From NCBI GenBank assembly GCA_033344895.1, contig JAWPMN010000001.1, forward strand, positions 2,488,001 through 2,552,000: 64,000 nucleotides of DNA. Direction: 5' to 3'. Source of the DNA: Alphaproteobacteria bacterium. GTDB lineage: Bacteria > Pseudomonadota > Alphaproteobacteria > UBA8366 > Aestuariispiraceae. Below the pieces are notes generated by a model. The model saw only the letters and a program-made list of their open reading frames with translations. It ran no database searches and had not been told where the DNA came from. Numbering within the stretch: the stretch's first letter is position 1; each line of letters opens with the position of its first letter. This document shows positions 11,417-20,386 of this stretch, piece by piece. The position numbers and the translations under genes are program-made.

Positions 11417-12298
11417 TCAGGCACCGTTCCGGCGCATCAGTTCCAGGAAAACCGCACTCTGGTCCTTGTCGCCGTCCCCGTTCGCGACGGTGTCCTCATA
11501 AAGACCGGTCGTGACGCCGGATACGGGCAGGTCCAGTCCCAGGGTTGATGCGAAGGCCATTGCCGTCCGCAGATCCTTCAACTGATACTTCGAGAAGCCG
11601 CCCGGCGCCCAGTTCCCTTCGCACATGCGCAATCCATGTTGCTGCAGGATCGTTGAATCCGCGAACCCGCCCAGCAACGCCTGACGCACTGCGGCTGGGT
11701 CGGCGCCGCCACGCTGGGCAAAGATCAGGGCCTCCGCCACCGTGGCAAGCGTGTTGCCGACGATGATTTGGTTTGCCAGCTTGGCCAGTTGTCCGGCGCC
11801 GGCAGCCCCCACCAGCGTCGGGCGGCCCATGGCCTCGAAGGCCGGCCGCAGAGCTTCGAAATCCTCTTCCCGGCCGCCGGCCATGATCGCGAGGGTTGCT
11901 TCCATCGCGCCCTTCTCGCCGCCTGAAACCGGGGCGTCCAGATAGCCGATACCGCGTGCCGCCGCCCGTTCCGCCTGATCGCGGGCCGTTTCGACCGGGA
12001 TGGACGACATCACGACCAGTCGACTGCCGGCTCTCATCGCCGGGAGGACCGGGGCGCCGTGATCACCCTGATCGTTCAACACATGATCACAGGTCGGGCC
12101 GTCGCTTAGCATCACGATGACCAGATCGGCCTTCCGCGCAGCCTCGGCGGCCGTTTCGGCGACGATAACGCCATCGGTCTTCAAGGCGTCCGATTTGCTG
12201 CGACTTCTGTTCCAGGCGGTGACGGTGAAGCCGTTCCTGACCAGGTTCCGTGCCATGGGCGCGCCCATGATGCCGGTGCCGATGAATGCAATCTGCAT
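11417..12298 (-). CDS. beta-hydroxyacid dehydrogenase (GarR/GlxR/HIBADH-like)
   Basis: A 293-residue NAD(P)-dependent dehydrogenase of the 3-hydroxyisobutyrate / tartronate-semialdehyde reductase family. The N-terminal Rossmann motif is FIGTGIMGAPMARNL. The substrate-binding signature follows as DAPVSGGEKGA near residue 120, and the catalytic-lysine segment is GQLAKLANQIIVGNT near residue 171. The C-terminal all-helical domain includes FSKYQLKDLRTAM. Which hydroxyacid is used cannot be told from sequence. The gene lies divergent from the TPP enzyme gene, leaving about 200 bases for both promoters; the neighbour is not a glyoxylate carboligase, so a GarR role is not implied by context. Confidence 0.88.
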   Translation of the reverse strand: MQIAFIGTGIMGAPMARNLVRNGFTVTAWNRSRSKSDALKTDGVIVAETAAEAARKADLVIVMLSDGPTCDHVLNDQGDHGAPVLPAMRAGSRLVVMSSIPVETARDQAERAAARGIGYLDAPVSGGEKGAMEATLAIMAGGREEDFEALRPAFEAMGRPTLVGAAGAGQLAKLANQIIVGNTLATVAEALIFAQRGGADPAAVRQALLGGFADSTILQQHGLRMCEGNWAPGGFSKYQLKDLRTAMAFASTLGLDLPVSGVTTGLYEDTVANGDGDKDQSAVFLELMRRNGA

Positions 12299-12497
12299 CG
12301 TTTAGACCATCCGTTTCGTCGTTCTGTGTCGTGTGGCGGGGACTGTGCGGCGATCGGGCATGTTTTTCCAGCCCCATTGCGGAGGCTGTTCCAAGGCATT
12401 TTCCGGCAGGCCGTCACAGCGCTTGCGAAGCCCCGCAGGGCGTGACTAGTCTGCGCGAACCAACACATATGACCATCAATCGAAGGAATGACGCGAA

Positions 12498-14174
12498 ATG
12501 ACTTCCGCGGCGCGAGGTGACTCTCGGCACGGTGGCCGGATATTGGCCGACCAATTGAAAATTCAGGGCTGCGACCGGGTCTTCCTCGTGCCAGGAGAGA
12601 GCTATCTGGCAGTGCTGGACGGCCTGTATGATGTGCCGGAAATCCAGCCTGTGGTCTGTCGGCAGGAAGGCGGCGCGGCGATGATGGCCGATGCCTACGG
12701 TAAACTGACCGGCCGTCCCGGGATCTGCTTCGTAACCCGCGGGCCGGGCGCGACCAATGCCTCGGCCGGGGTCCATATCGCCTTCCAGGATTCGACGCCG
12801 ATGATCCTGTTCATCGGCCAGGTCGGCCGCGACATGGTCGATCGGGAGGCGTTTCAGGAGGTTGATTATCGTCAGATGTTCGCGCCGCTGGCCAAATGGG
12901 CGGCGCAGATCGACAGCGTTGAGCGCATCCCCGAGTACATCAGCCACGCCTATCATGTCGCGATGTCGGGCCGACCGGGACCGGTCGTCCTGGCACTGCC
13001 GGAAGACATGCTCACGGAAGTGGCCGAAGTCGCGGATGCCAAACCCGCCAATCCCGGATATGCCAAGCCGAATGCCGACGACATGGCGGCCTTTGCCGAC
13101 ATGCTGGCACAGGCCGAACGGCCGATGATGGTCCTGGGAGGCCCGGGCTGGAGCGATGACGCCCGCAAGTCGGCGGAAGCGTTCAGCAGCCGCACCGGCC
13201 TTCCGGTTTGTACCTCGTTCCGGGCTCAGGATTACTTCGACAACGATCATGCGCATTACGCCGGACATAGCGGCATCGGGCCCATTCCCAGCCTCGGCGA
13301 GGCGATCCGCGAGGCGGATCTGCTGATCGTTGTCGGCGCGCGGATGGGGGAAATGACCTCCGGCGGCTATACGCAGATGGCGATTCCCAACCCGCAGCAG
13401 ACGCTGATTCACGTTCACCCGGACGGATCGGAACTGGGGCGTGTCTATCGTCCGGACCTTGCGATTGTCGCGTCGACATCGGCCTTTGCAGCGGCCCTGG
13501 ATCAGGTCGAACTGTCCGGTGCCCGGCTGGATCCGACACGCACCGCGGCGTTGAACAAGGGATATCGCGACAGCCTGACGCCCCTGCCGACACCGGGCGA
13601 CGTCCGGATGGAAGATGTTCTGGCGCATGTCGCCGACACTCTGCCGCCGGACGCAATTGTCACCAATGGCGCCGGGAACTACGCCGGCTGGGTGCATCGC
13701 TATTACCGGTTCCGTACCTACCGGACGCAGTTGGCACCGACTTCCGGCTCCATGGGATACGGGATGCCCGCCGCTGTCGCGGCCAAGCTGACTGCACCGG
13801 ATCGTGAAGTCATCTGCTTCGCGGGCGACGGCTGCTTCATGATGCACGGTCAGGAATTGTCCACGGCGGCGCGACATGACCTGGATCTGACGGTGATCGT
13901 CTCGAACAACGGCACCTACGGAACCATCCGCATGCATCAGGAGCGGGAATACCCGAACCGAGTGTCCGGAACGGACCTCAGCAACCCCAATTTTGCCAAG
14001 CTGGCGGAGGCATACGGGGCGCTGGGCATCCGCGTCGAAAAGTCGGAGGACTTTCCGGATGCCTTCGCGAAGGCGCGGGCGCATAAGGGGCCGGCCCTGA
14101 TCGAACTGATGACTTCTGCGGAAGCGATTTCGGTCTCCACAACGATCACCAAACTGCGCGAGCGCGCGAAATGA
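12498..14174 (+). CDS. thiamine pyrophosphate-dependent enzyme, acetolactate synthase-like
   Basis: A 558-residue protein with the three-domain layout of the acetolactate synthase/benzoylformate decarboxylase superfamily. The N-terminal Pyr domain has the catalytic glutamate in VVCRQEGGAAMMADAYGK. The middle domain has VLGGPGWSDDARK. The C-terminal PP domain has the TPP motif CFAGDGCFMMHGQEL...VSNNGTYGTIRMH. The conserved glutamate excludes the unusual glyoxylate carboligase type. No partner regulatory subunit is near, so a catabolic lyase or decarboxylase is more likely than biosynthetic IlvB. It overlaps the following FAD oxidoreductase by four bases (ATGA), and LysE follows, forming an operon. 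Confidence 0.88.
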   Translation: MTSAARGDSRHGGRILADQLKIQGCDRVFLVPGESYLAVLDGLYDVPEIQPVVCRQEGGAAMMADAYGKLTGRPGICFVTRGPGATNASAGVHIAFQDSTPMILFIGQVGRDMVDREAFQEVDYRQMFAPLAKWAAQIDSVERIPEYISHAYHVAMSGRPGPVVLALPEDMLTEVAEVADAKPANPGYAKPNADDMAAFADMLAQAERPMMVLGGPGWSDDARKSAEAFSSRTGLPVCTSFRAQDYFDNDHAHYAGHSGIGPIPSLGEAIREADLLIVVGARMGEMTSGGYTQMAIPNPQQTLIHVHPDGSELGRVYRPDLAIVASTSAFAAALDQVELSGARLDPTRTAALNKGYRDSLTPLPTPGDVRMEDVLAHVADTLPPDAIVTNGAGNYAGWVHRYYRFRTYRTQLAPTSGSMGYGMPAAVAAKLTAPDREVICFAGDGCFMMHGQELSTAARHDLDLTVIVSNNGTYGTIRMHQEREYPNRVSGTDLSNPNFAKLAEAYGALGIRVEKSEDFPDAFAKARAHKGPALIELMTSAEAISVSTTITKLRERAK

Positions 14175-15349
14175 CCGATGTCGTCGTCATCGGCGGCGGC
14201 GTCATCGGCAGCGCGATCGCCTACTTCCTGGCCCGTGATCCGGCCTTCGACGGTCGGGTCACGGTTGTCGAGAAGGACCCGACTTACGAGTTCAGCACCT
14301 CCGCCCGGTCTGTCGCATCGATCCGACAGCAGTTCTCGACCGCGGAAAACGTGGCCATATCGCGCTATGGTTATGCCTTCCTGAAGGACGTCGGCACCCA
14401 TTTGGCCGTGGAGGGCGACGCGCCGGACATTCAGTTTCGCGATGGCGGATATCTATTCCTGGGGGAGGAAGCCCACCGGGAATCCTTCGACCGGACCCTG
14501 ACGATTCAGCGGGACGGCGGGGCAGAGATTGACCGCATCGAGGGGAGCGACGCGATTGGTGCCCGCTTTCCCTGGATGAATGCGGACGATCTTGCCCTGG
14601 CCCATCTGGGCCTGTCGCAGGAAGGCTGGTTCGATGGGTATGCCCTGATGCGGGCGTTTCGCCGCAAGGCTTCGTCGCTCGGTGTCACCTATCTCGACCG
14701 GGAAGTGGTGTCCATGGACCGCACCGGCGACAGGATCGATGCGGTTGTCCTGAATGACGGGCAAAGGCTGTCCGCGGGCGTCTTCGTCAATGCGTCCGGC
14801 GGGCGCGCACGCTGGACGGCGGAAATGGCCGGGATCGACGGGTTGCCGGTTTCGCCGCGCAAGCGCTGCGTCTTCTACTGCGAAACACGGGAGACGATCC
14901 CCCAGGGACTGCTGGTCATCGACAGCAGCGGCACGTATTTCCGTGCCGAGGGAAAAGGGTTTCTGTGCGGTCGTTCACCCGGCCCCGGGGAGGAAGACCC
15001 CGAGAACACCGACTACGACGTCGACTACAGCCAGTTCGAGGAGTATCTCTGGCCGACGCTGGCGCACCGCGTGCCGGCTTTCGAGGCGATCAAGCAGGTT
15101 TCGGCCTGGGGTTGCCACTACGCCATGTGTCTTCTGGATGCCAACGCAATTCTGGGACCCCACCCTGAAGTCGCGAACTTCATCTTCGCCAATGGATTCA
15201 GCGGGCACGGCATGCAGCAGGCACCGGCCGTCGGCCGGGGGCTGGCGGAATGGATCATTTACGGTCAGTATCGCAGTCTGGATCTCTCGCCATTCGGGTA
15301 TGAGAGGATTTTGGCGGGCCGCCCGCTGGAAGAGACGGAGGTAATTTAG
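14171..15349 (+). CDS. FAD-dependent oxidoreductase, DAO family
   Basis: A 392-residue protein with an N-terminal FAD-binding Rossmann motif (VVVIGGGVIGSAIAYFLAR) and a second acidic strand end at VVEKD. The middle has the DAO-type segment INASGGRARWTAEMAG-like NASGGRARW, and the C-terminus has FANGFSGHGMQQAPAVGRGLAEWI, the usual flavin-contact region of sarcosine-oxidase-like amine or amino-acid oxidases and dehydrogenases. The substrate is unknown. It is coupled to the TPP enzyme and to the LysE transporter, suggesting an amino-acid or amine catabolic operon. Probably cytoplasmic, as no signal peptide is seen. Confidence 0.88.
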   Translation: MTDVVVIGGGVIGSAIAYFLARDPAFDGRVTVVEKDPTYEFSTSARSVASIRQQFSTAENVAISRYGYAFLKDVGTHLAVEGDAPDIQFRDGGYLFLGEEAHRESFDRTLTIQRDGGAEIDRIEGSDAIGARFPWMNADDLALAHLGLSQEGWFDGYALMRAFRRKASSLGVTYLDREVVSMDRTGDRIDAVVLNDGQRLSAGVFVNASGGRARWTAEMAGIDGLPVSPRKRCVFYCETRETIPQGLLVIDSSGTYFRAEGKGFLCGRSPGPGEEDPENTDYDVDYSQFEEYLWPTLAHRVPAFEAIKQVSAWGCHYAMCLLDANAILGPHPEVANFIFANGFSGHGMQQAPAVGRGLAEWIIYGQYRSLDLSPFGYERILAGRPLEETEVI

Positions 15350-15352
15350 GTC

Positions 15353-15982
15353 ATGGTGAACACCGAACTCTATGTGGCGTTCTGCCTTGCCTCGGTCCTG
15401 TTGATCCTGATGCCTGGGCCCGTGGTCACCCTGGTGATTGCCACGAGCCTCAAACGCGGCACCCCCTATGGCATGGCGACCATGCTGGGCGCGAATGTCG
15501 GAACCGGGGTCCTGCTGGTCGCCGGCGCCATCGGCATGACCACGGTACTGGCCCTGCTGTCGGATGTTTTCGATATCGTCCGCCTGGCCGGTGCAGCCTA
15601 TCTGATTTATCTGGGGATCAAGGAATGGCGGTCGCGCGGTACGGTTCTGGACGAGGGACAGGCGGATCGGAAGCGCGGCATTTCAGCCTTGTTCGGCTAT
15701 GGGTTCCTGGCCGGCATCACCAATCCGAAGACCATCATCTTCTATGCGGCGTTTTTTCCGCAATTCGTGGATCCGTCCCTGGCCGCTGGCCCGCAGCTGG
15801 CAATCATGACGGCGTCGATGCTGGGGATCGCGCTGGTCTGCGATAGCGGCTATGCCGTTCTGGCAGGTCGGGTACGCCCGTTCATGCAGGATGCCCAGCG
15901 CGCCCTGATTCGCGCGCGGATCACCGGTACCCTGCTGATCGTGACAGGCGTTGGCCTCGCCCTGGCGCGACGCGATAGCTGA
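15353..15982 (+). CDS. LysE-family amino-acid exporter
   Basis: A 209-residue inner-membrane protein with about six hydrophobic segments. The N-terminus has LMPGPVVTLVIATSLKRG, the family hallmark of LysE/RhtB translocators, followed by GAAYLIYLGIKEW and GFLAGITNPKTIIFYAAFFPQF. These proteins export amino acids or related compounds with the proton gradient. It starts three bases after the FAD oxidoreductase and is probably the last gene of that operon, so it may relieve accumulation of that pathway's substrate or product. The specific substrate is unknown. Confidence 0.92.
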   Translation: MVNTELYVAFCLASVLLILMPGPVVTLVIATSLKRGTPYGMATMLGANVGTGVLLVAGAIGMTTVLALLSDVFDIVRLAGAAYLIYLGIKEWRSRGTVLDEGQADRKRGISALFGYGFLAGITNPKTIIFYAAFFPQFVDPSLAAGPQLAIMTASMLGIALVCDSGYAVLAGRVRPFMQDAQRALIRARITGTLLIVTGVGLALARRDS

Positions 15983-16121
15983 TTGGGCAGGAACTGCGCC
16001 GATATCGGTTGCCGATGGTCCCATGTCGGGATGGTCTCGGGCCTTCCATAGCGATCGGGTCGGGCCTATATTGGCGCAGCCGCCGGCACCGCAGGCGCAG
16101 TCGACTTCCAGGAGGGGTAGC

Positions 16122-16409
16122 ATGTCGAAATTTGGGAAAGCCGTTCTGTTCTCCGCCGCAGTGACGATCGGGGGCATGATCGCCGGCGCCGCCAACGCGC
16201 AATCCGATGAAGACACCGCCCGCGATGTGCCGGGACGCTATGTCGTCGTGGAAACCGACAATGGACCGGTCATGCTCGATTCCGCGTTCGGCCGGACGTG
16301 GATCATGGTGAAGGACGGCGACGGTTTCGTCTGGCGTCGGGTCTTCCTGGAATCGCAATCGGACGTGCCGGCCGGGATGGTGCGCCGCCCGCCGAAACTG
16401 AAGAACTGA
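16122..16409 (+). CDS. small secreted protein of unknown function
   Basis: A 95-residue protein with a very good ribosome site (AGGAGGGG, 16110-16117) just before ATG 16122. Residues 1-26 form a signal peptide ending AANA-Q. The mature part of about 70 residues is charged, with RYVVVETDNGPVMLDSAFGRTW and a conserved-looking WRRVFLESQ segment. No domain was recognised. It is monocistronic, downstream of the LysE gene by 139 bases. Confidence 0.7.
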   Translation: MSKFGKAVLFSAAVTIGGMIAGAANAQSDEDTARDVPGRYVVVETDNGPVMLDSAFGRTWIMVKDGDGFVWRRVFLESQSDVPAGMVRRPPKLKN

Positions 16410-16588
16410 CGCCAAGGGGCGGCAGCCCCGGAACCGTAACACATCGACGGCGGTCAAATCGTCGCGATCTAATCCGCCCATGACTCTTGCATTACAATTC
16501 CGACCGGCTCAAAGTTGCACCGCAACATAGAATGGACCGGGACCCGAAACGGAGGTTCCGGCCGGGTCATGCGGGAAAGGAGGCGGCG

Positions 16589-17461
16589 ATGTTCAAGACC
16601 ATCGGCGTCATAGGGGCGGGCCAGATGGGTCATGGCATCGCCCACGCGTCGGCGCTTGCCGGTGCGGAAATAAGACTGATCGACATTTCGGAAGACATCC
16701 TTGCGGATGCGTTGTCCCGGATTCGTGCCTTCATGGAGAAGCAGGCGGGGCGGGGCATGATCGAGGCGTCAGAGATCGAACCCGCCCTTGCCCGGATCAG
16801 GACCGGCACCGATTACGCGCTGCTTTCCGATTGCGACATGGTGATCGAAAGCGCGACGGAGAACGAAAGCACCAAGCGCGAGATCCTGAAGCGGGCCATC
16901 GAGCACATGCCGCCGGATGCGCTGTTGTCGACCAATACGTCGTCGATCTCGATCACACGGCTGGCCGCCAACACCGACCGGCCCGAAAAGTTCTGCGGTT
17001 GCCACTTCATGAACCCGGTACCCGCCATGCCGCTGGTCGAACTGATCCGGGGACTGGCAACGACCGACGAGACTTTCGAGAAGTTTCGCGCCTATGCCGA
17101 AGGTCTTGGGAAAACTGTCGCCGTATCCGAGGATTTTCCAGGCTTCATCGTGAACCGCATCCTGTTGCCGATGATCAACGAGGCGATCTATACGCTGTAT
17201 GAAGGCGTGGGTACCGTCACCGCGATCGACACGGCGATGAAACTCGGCACCCGCCATCCCCTGGGGCCGCTGGAACTGGCGGATTTCATCGGGCTGGATA
17301 CGTGTCTGGCGATCCTTTCGGTGCTGCATGGCGATCTGGCGGACGCCAAGTATCGGCCCTGTCCGTTGCTCGTGAAATATGTCGAAGCCGGATGGCTTGG
17401 GGTCAAGACCGGCCGAGGGTTCTACGATTACGGCGAGGACACGCCACGGCCGACGCGTTAG
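16589..17461 (+). CDS. 3-hydroxybutyryl-CoA dehydrogenase
   Basis: A 290-residue NAD-dependent dehydrogenase of the 3-hydroxyacyl-CoA family (FadB2/Hbd type). The N-terminus has the dinucleotide motif IGVIGAGQMGHGIAHASA. The catalytic-histidine region is FCGCHFMNPVPAMPLVELI, with the glutamate in DMVIESATEN. The C-terminal domain has FPGFIVNRILLPMINEAI and ends in LGVKTGRGFYDYGED. It oxidises 3-hydroxybutyryl-CoA to acetoacetyl-CoA or the reverse, in butanoate, polyhydroxybutyrate or fatty-acid metabolism. ATG 16589 follows the GGAAAGGAGG ribosome site closely; the frame upstream is non-coding. A DMT transporter gene follows after 11 bases. Confidence 0.92.
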   Translation: MFKTIGVIGAGQMGHGIAHASALAGAEIRLIDISEDILADALSRIRAFMEKQAGRGMIEASEIEPALARIRTGTDYALLSDCDMVIESATENESTKREILKRAIEHMPPDALLSTNTSSISITRLAANTDRPEKFCGCHFMNPVPAMPLVELIRGLATTDETFEKFRAYAEGLGKTVAVSEDFPGFIVNRILLPMINEAIYTLYEGVGTVTAIDTAMKLGTRHPLGPLELADFIGLDTCLAILSVLHGDLADAKYRPCPLLVKYVEAGWLGVKTGRGFYDYGEDTPRPTR

Positions 17462-17472
17462 GCACCGGTTCA

Positions 17473-18393
17473 GTGGCAGGAAATCCGTTATCGGGCGCCG
17501 GGGCGAAAGGCCCGTCTCACAGGACGGCGATCGTCATGGCGGTGGTTGGTCTGATAGCTGTCAGCCATGCCGTGATTTTCATACGCTGGGCGGGCGACGC
17601 GCCGGCTTTGCTGATCGCGGCGATGCGGGTTGCCATCGGCACCGCGGTTTTCCTGCCCTTTGCTTTCCGGGGTATTTCCCCCGTTGCGTCGAATGTCGGG
17701 CGCGCGCGGGTTCTCTCCCTGGTGTCGGGTCTTTTTCTGGCATTGCATTTCGGTGCGTGGATCGAATCCGTTCAGCGTCTGACCATTGCCGAAAGCGCCG
17801 TTCTGGTGAGCCTGTCGCCGGTATGGCTGGTGGTGTTCGATGTCGTGACTGGGAAGGGCTGGCCCGACCGGCGCACGCTGACCGGCGTCGTCCTATGCCT
17901 GGCCGGCACGGTCCTGTTGGGACTGGACGGGCTGACGCGGCCGTCCGGGGATCCGGTCGGGCTGGCGCTTGCGGTGATCGGCGGTATTGCAATGGCCGGT
18001 TACCTGGCGATCGGACGTCAGGTTCGGCCGGTCCTGCCGACCGCCCAGTATGTCAGCATCTGCTACGGGACGGCGGCTTTGGCCCTGGCGGCCGTGGGCG
18101 CGGCGACCGGCATCGTTATCACCGGTCTGCCGATGGACGCCTGGCTGGCAATGCTGGCGCTCGGGCTGGTCAGCCAGGTTTTGGGACACACATCCTACAA
18201 TTTTGCGCTGATCCGGCTTTCGCCCGTCTTCGCATCGATCTGCCTGTTGGGGGAGCCGATCTTCGGGACCGTGCTGGGGCTGGTCTATCTGGGCGAGGCC
18301 GTTCCCGCGGCAACATTGGTCGGTGGGGTTCCGATCCTGGTGGGGATCTGGCTGTCGCTTCAGGCGGAGGTCAGGCGTTCGCCGCGCGAATGA
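17473..18393 (+). CDS. EamA/DMT-superfamily transporter
   Basis: A 306-residue membrane protein with about ten hydrophobic helices arranged as two EamA halves, the drug/metabolite transporter pattern. The first half includes HAVIFIRWAGDAPALLIAAMR and ESAVLVSLSPVWLVV, and the second has SPVFASICLLGEPIFGTVLGLVYLGE, the family's repeated acidic-loop motif. GTG 17473, just after the preceding stop, is taken as start; ATG 17536 is possible but would shorten the first segment. Substrate unknown. The 3' end overlaps the convergent histidine kinase gene by 23 bases. Confidence 0.87.
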   Translation: MAGNPLSGAGAKGPSHRTAIVMAVVGLIAVSHAVIFIRWAGDAPALLIAAMRVAIGTAVFLPFAFRGISPVASNVGRARVLSLVSGLFLALHFGAWIESVQRLTIAESAVLVSLSPVWLVVFDVVTGKGWPDRRTLTGVVLCLAGTVLLGLDGLTRPSGDPVGLALAVIGGIAMAGYLAIGRQVRPVLPTAQYVSICYGTAALALAAVGAATGIVITGLPMDAWLAMLALGLVSQVLGHTSYNFALIRLSPVFASICLLGEPIFGTVLGLVYLGEAVPAATLVGGVPILVGIWLSLQAEVRRSPRE

Positions 18394-20323
18394 CTTCCTG
18401 CGGCTGGCCCCGGCTGTCGTCCGTCGCAATGGGGAAGCGCACGGTTACCCTAGTTCCGACGCCTTTCTCGCTATCCAGCGAGACGGAACCGCCGTGCATC
18501 CGGACCAGGGATTCGACGATCGCCAGCCCCAGCCCCGTGCCCCCGGCAGGTCGGATATAGCTGTCCGTTTCCTGATGGAACGGCTGCAGGACTCTGCTCA
18601 GATGTTCCTTGCTGATGCCGATCCCCTTGTCCTCCACCTCGATCCGAACCAACCCGCCTTCCAGGGCTGCCGCGACACGGATTGCCGTCCGTTCAAAGGC
18701 AAACTTGCAGGAGTTGGTCATCAGGTTCAGCAGAACCTGCCGGAAAGCGGTCCGGTCGGCCATGACTTCGACCTCCGGGGCGATGTCGATGTCCAGTGTC
18801 AGGGCGCGTCGTTCCAGTTGCAGGTGGATTAATTTCTCCAGCGATTCCACTTCCTGAAGCACCGGTACACGGTTCAGGGCCAGCTTGCGTTCCCCGGCCT
18901 CGATCTTGGAGTAGTCGAGCAACTGATTGATCAGTTCCAGCAGGTGACGCCCGCTGTCGTTGATGTCGCCGGCATATTCCAGGTTCCGCTCGGCATCGGT
19001 ATGCCCGGAACCGATCAGTTCCGAGAACCCGATGATGGCATTCAGGGGCGTTCGGAGTTCATGGCTCATATTGGCCAGGAAAATGGATTTGGCGCGGTTG
19101 GCGGCTTCGGCCTGTTCGGCCAGACGCTCCGCCTCCTCCTTGGCCCGGCGCAGGCTTCGTTCGCGTTCGGCGACCGCTTCGGCAAAAAAGGCCGCTGCCT
19201 GTCCGATATCGCCGATCTCGTCATGCCCGTCGACCGGGATGGGAACGGGGCGGCCGCTGACCCGGGCGATCAGGGCCTCGCGCAGGGTGCTGAGACGCCG
19301 AATGATGCGGGTCCGTACATAGAGCGACAGGCCGATGACCGCTGCGACGCAGAGGACCATGACCCCCACCAGCAGCAGCCATTTCGAATAGGCCGCTTCC
19401 GCAAAGGAGAGGCTATTGGCGAGAGTTTCTTCGCGAAGCAACAGAGTGAGGTCCGCCACAGAGCCGACAAAGCGATTGGCCAGGAATTTGTTGGCGTTCA
19501 GCAACCCGTCCTGCCGGCGCAGCAGGGTCAGTTGCGCCTTTACCAGACCGAAGATGCCGCGCTCTCCTTCGATCAGCCAGCGAGCCTCGCCTTGCAGGGA
19601 TTGCAACTGGGTGATGAGGTCTCGCGACAGATCTGCGTCCGACAGGATTTCCGGATCGGTGGCCTCGTTCAGTGCGTCGTTTGCCCGCTGATGCGCCTGT
19701 TCAACCAGGATATCGGCACTTAGGGTGGGAACCGACAGCACTTCGGTGAGCGCGCGATCCATGGGCTGGTACCAGGCACGGTGTAGGGCGCCACTGACGG
19801 CATCGCCGCTGGAGGCTTGCAGTTCAAGGGCCGCATGAGTGGTCCGAAGACGCTGCACGATTGCGCGCGCGGTGGCGTAGGTTTCCTCCATTCGTGCATC
19901 GATCAGAATCCGCTCGGCAACGGTCTGATCCAGCCCATCCAGGTTTTCTTCCAGGGCATCGCGGCTCTGCCGGATGCGCTGAATGAGTTCGTCAAACCGT
20001 GGCCTAGTGTGCACATAGCCCTGCAATTCGTCGAGATACCCGTCGAGTAACCGCAGTTGATCGTTGATCCGGTGGTTCACCGATTGTTGCCGGAAGGTGG
20101 AATCAACCGCTGCCAGAGCCGGGGCCGTCGATGCGATCGCCTGTGCCGTCTGCCCGATGCGCGAGGCGGAGATCAGCTCTGGAACGGTCTGCGTCGACAT
20201 CTCGTCATAGCCGACGCGCATCTTGTCGAAACTGTCCAGCGCAGCCAGCAGCGCCCCGCAGGTTACGAGGCCAAGCAGCGAGATGGCGGCGATCAGCCGG
20301 ACGGATATCAGGGACCAACGCAT
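18371..20323 (-). CDS. membrane sensor histidine kinase with large periplasmic domain
   Basis: A 650-residue sensor kinase. Transmembrane helices lie at about residues 9-29 and 316-336. They enclose a mostly alpha-helical periplasmic domain of nearly 290 residues, similar in size and helical character to TorS-type sensors. A HAMP domain, a coiled coil (RRAKEEAERLAEQAEAANR) and NMSHELRTPLNAIIGF with His421 follow. The ATPase domain has LLNLMTNSCKFA, DKGIGI and GGTGLGLAI. It lacks a receiver domain. It lies 63 bases downstream of a periplasmic binding protein gene on the same strand, so that protein may present the ligand to it. The cognate regulator is not in the window. Confidence 0.92.
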   Translation of the reverse strand: MRWSLISVRLIAAISLLGLVTCGALLAALDSFDKMRVGYDEMSTQTVPELISASRIGQTAQAIASTAPALAAVDSTFRQQSVNHRINDQLRLLDGYLDELQGYVHTRPRFDELIQRIRQSRDALEENLDGLDQTVAERILIDARMEETYATARAIVQRLRTTHAALELQASSGDAVSGALHRAWYQPMDRALTEVLSVPTLSADILVEQAHQRANDALNEATDPEILSDADLSRDLITQLQSLQGEARWLIEGERGIFGLVKAQLTLLRRQDGLLNANKFLANRFVGSVADLTLLLREETLANSLSFAEAAYSKWLLLVGVMVLCVAAVIGLSLYVRTRIIRRLSTLREALIARVSGRPVPIPVDGHDEIGDIGQAAAFFAEAVAERERSLRRAKEEAERLAEQAEAANRAKSIFLANMSHELRTPLNAIIGFSELIGSGHTDAERNLEYAGDINDSGRHLLELINQLLDYSKIEAGERKLALNRVPVLQEVESLEKLIHLQLERRALTLDIDIAPEVEVMADRTAFRQVLLNLMTNSCKFAFERTAIRVAAALEGGLVRIEVEDKGIGISKEHLSRVLQPFHQETDSYIRPAGGTGLGLAIVESLVRMHGGSVSLDSEKGVGTRVTVRFPIATDDSRGQPQEVIRAANA

Positions 20324-20386
20324 GGTGCGGCTCAGCGCTTCCTTACGAGCTTAATGGAGCGCCGGCCCCACCGACCGCCGCTTCGA

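Noticed and set aside
12498-14174. Identification of the TPP enzyme as glyoxylate carboligase because of the adjacent GarR-like dehydrogenase
   Set aside because: The sequence has the normal catalytic glutamate (CRQEGG), which glyoxylate carboligase lacks, and no hyi gene is present.
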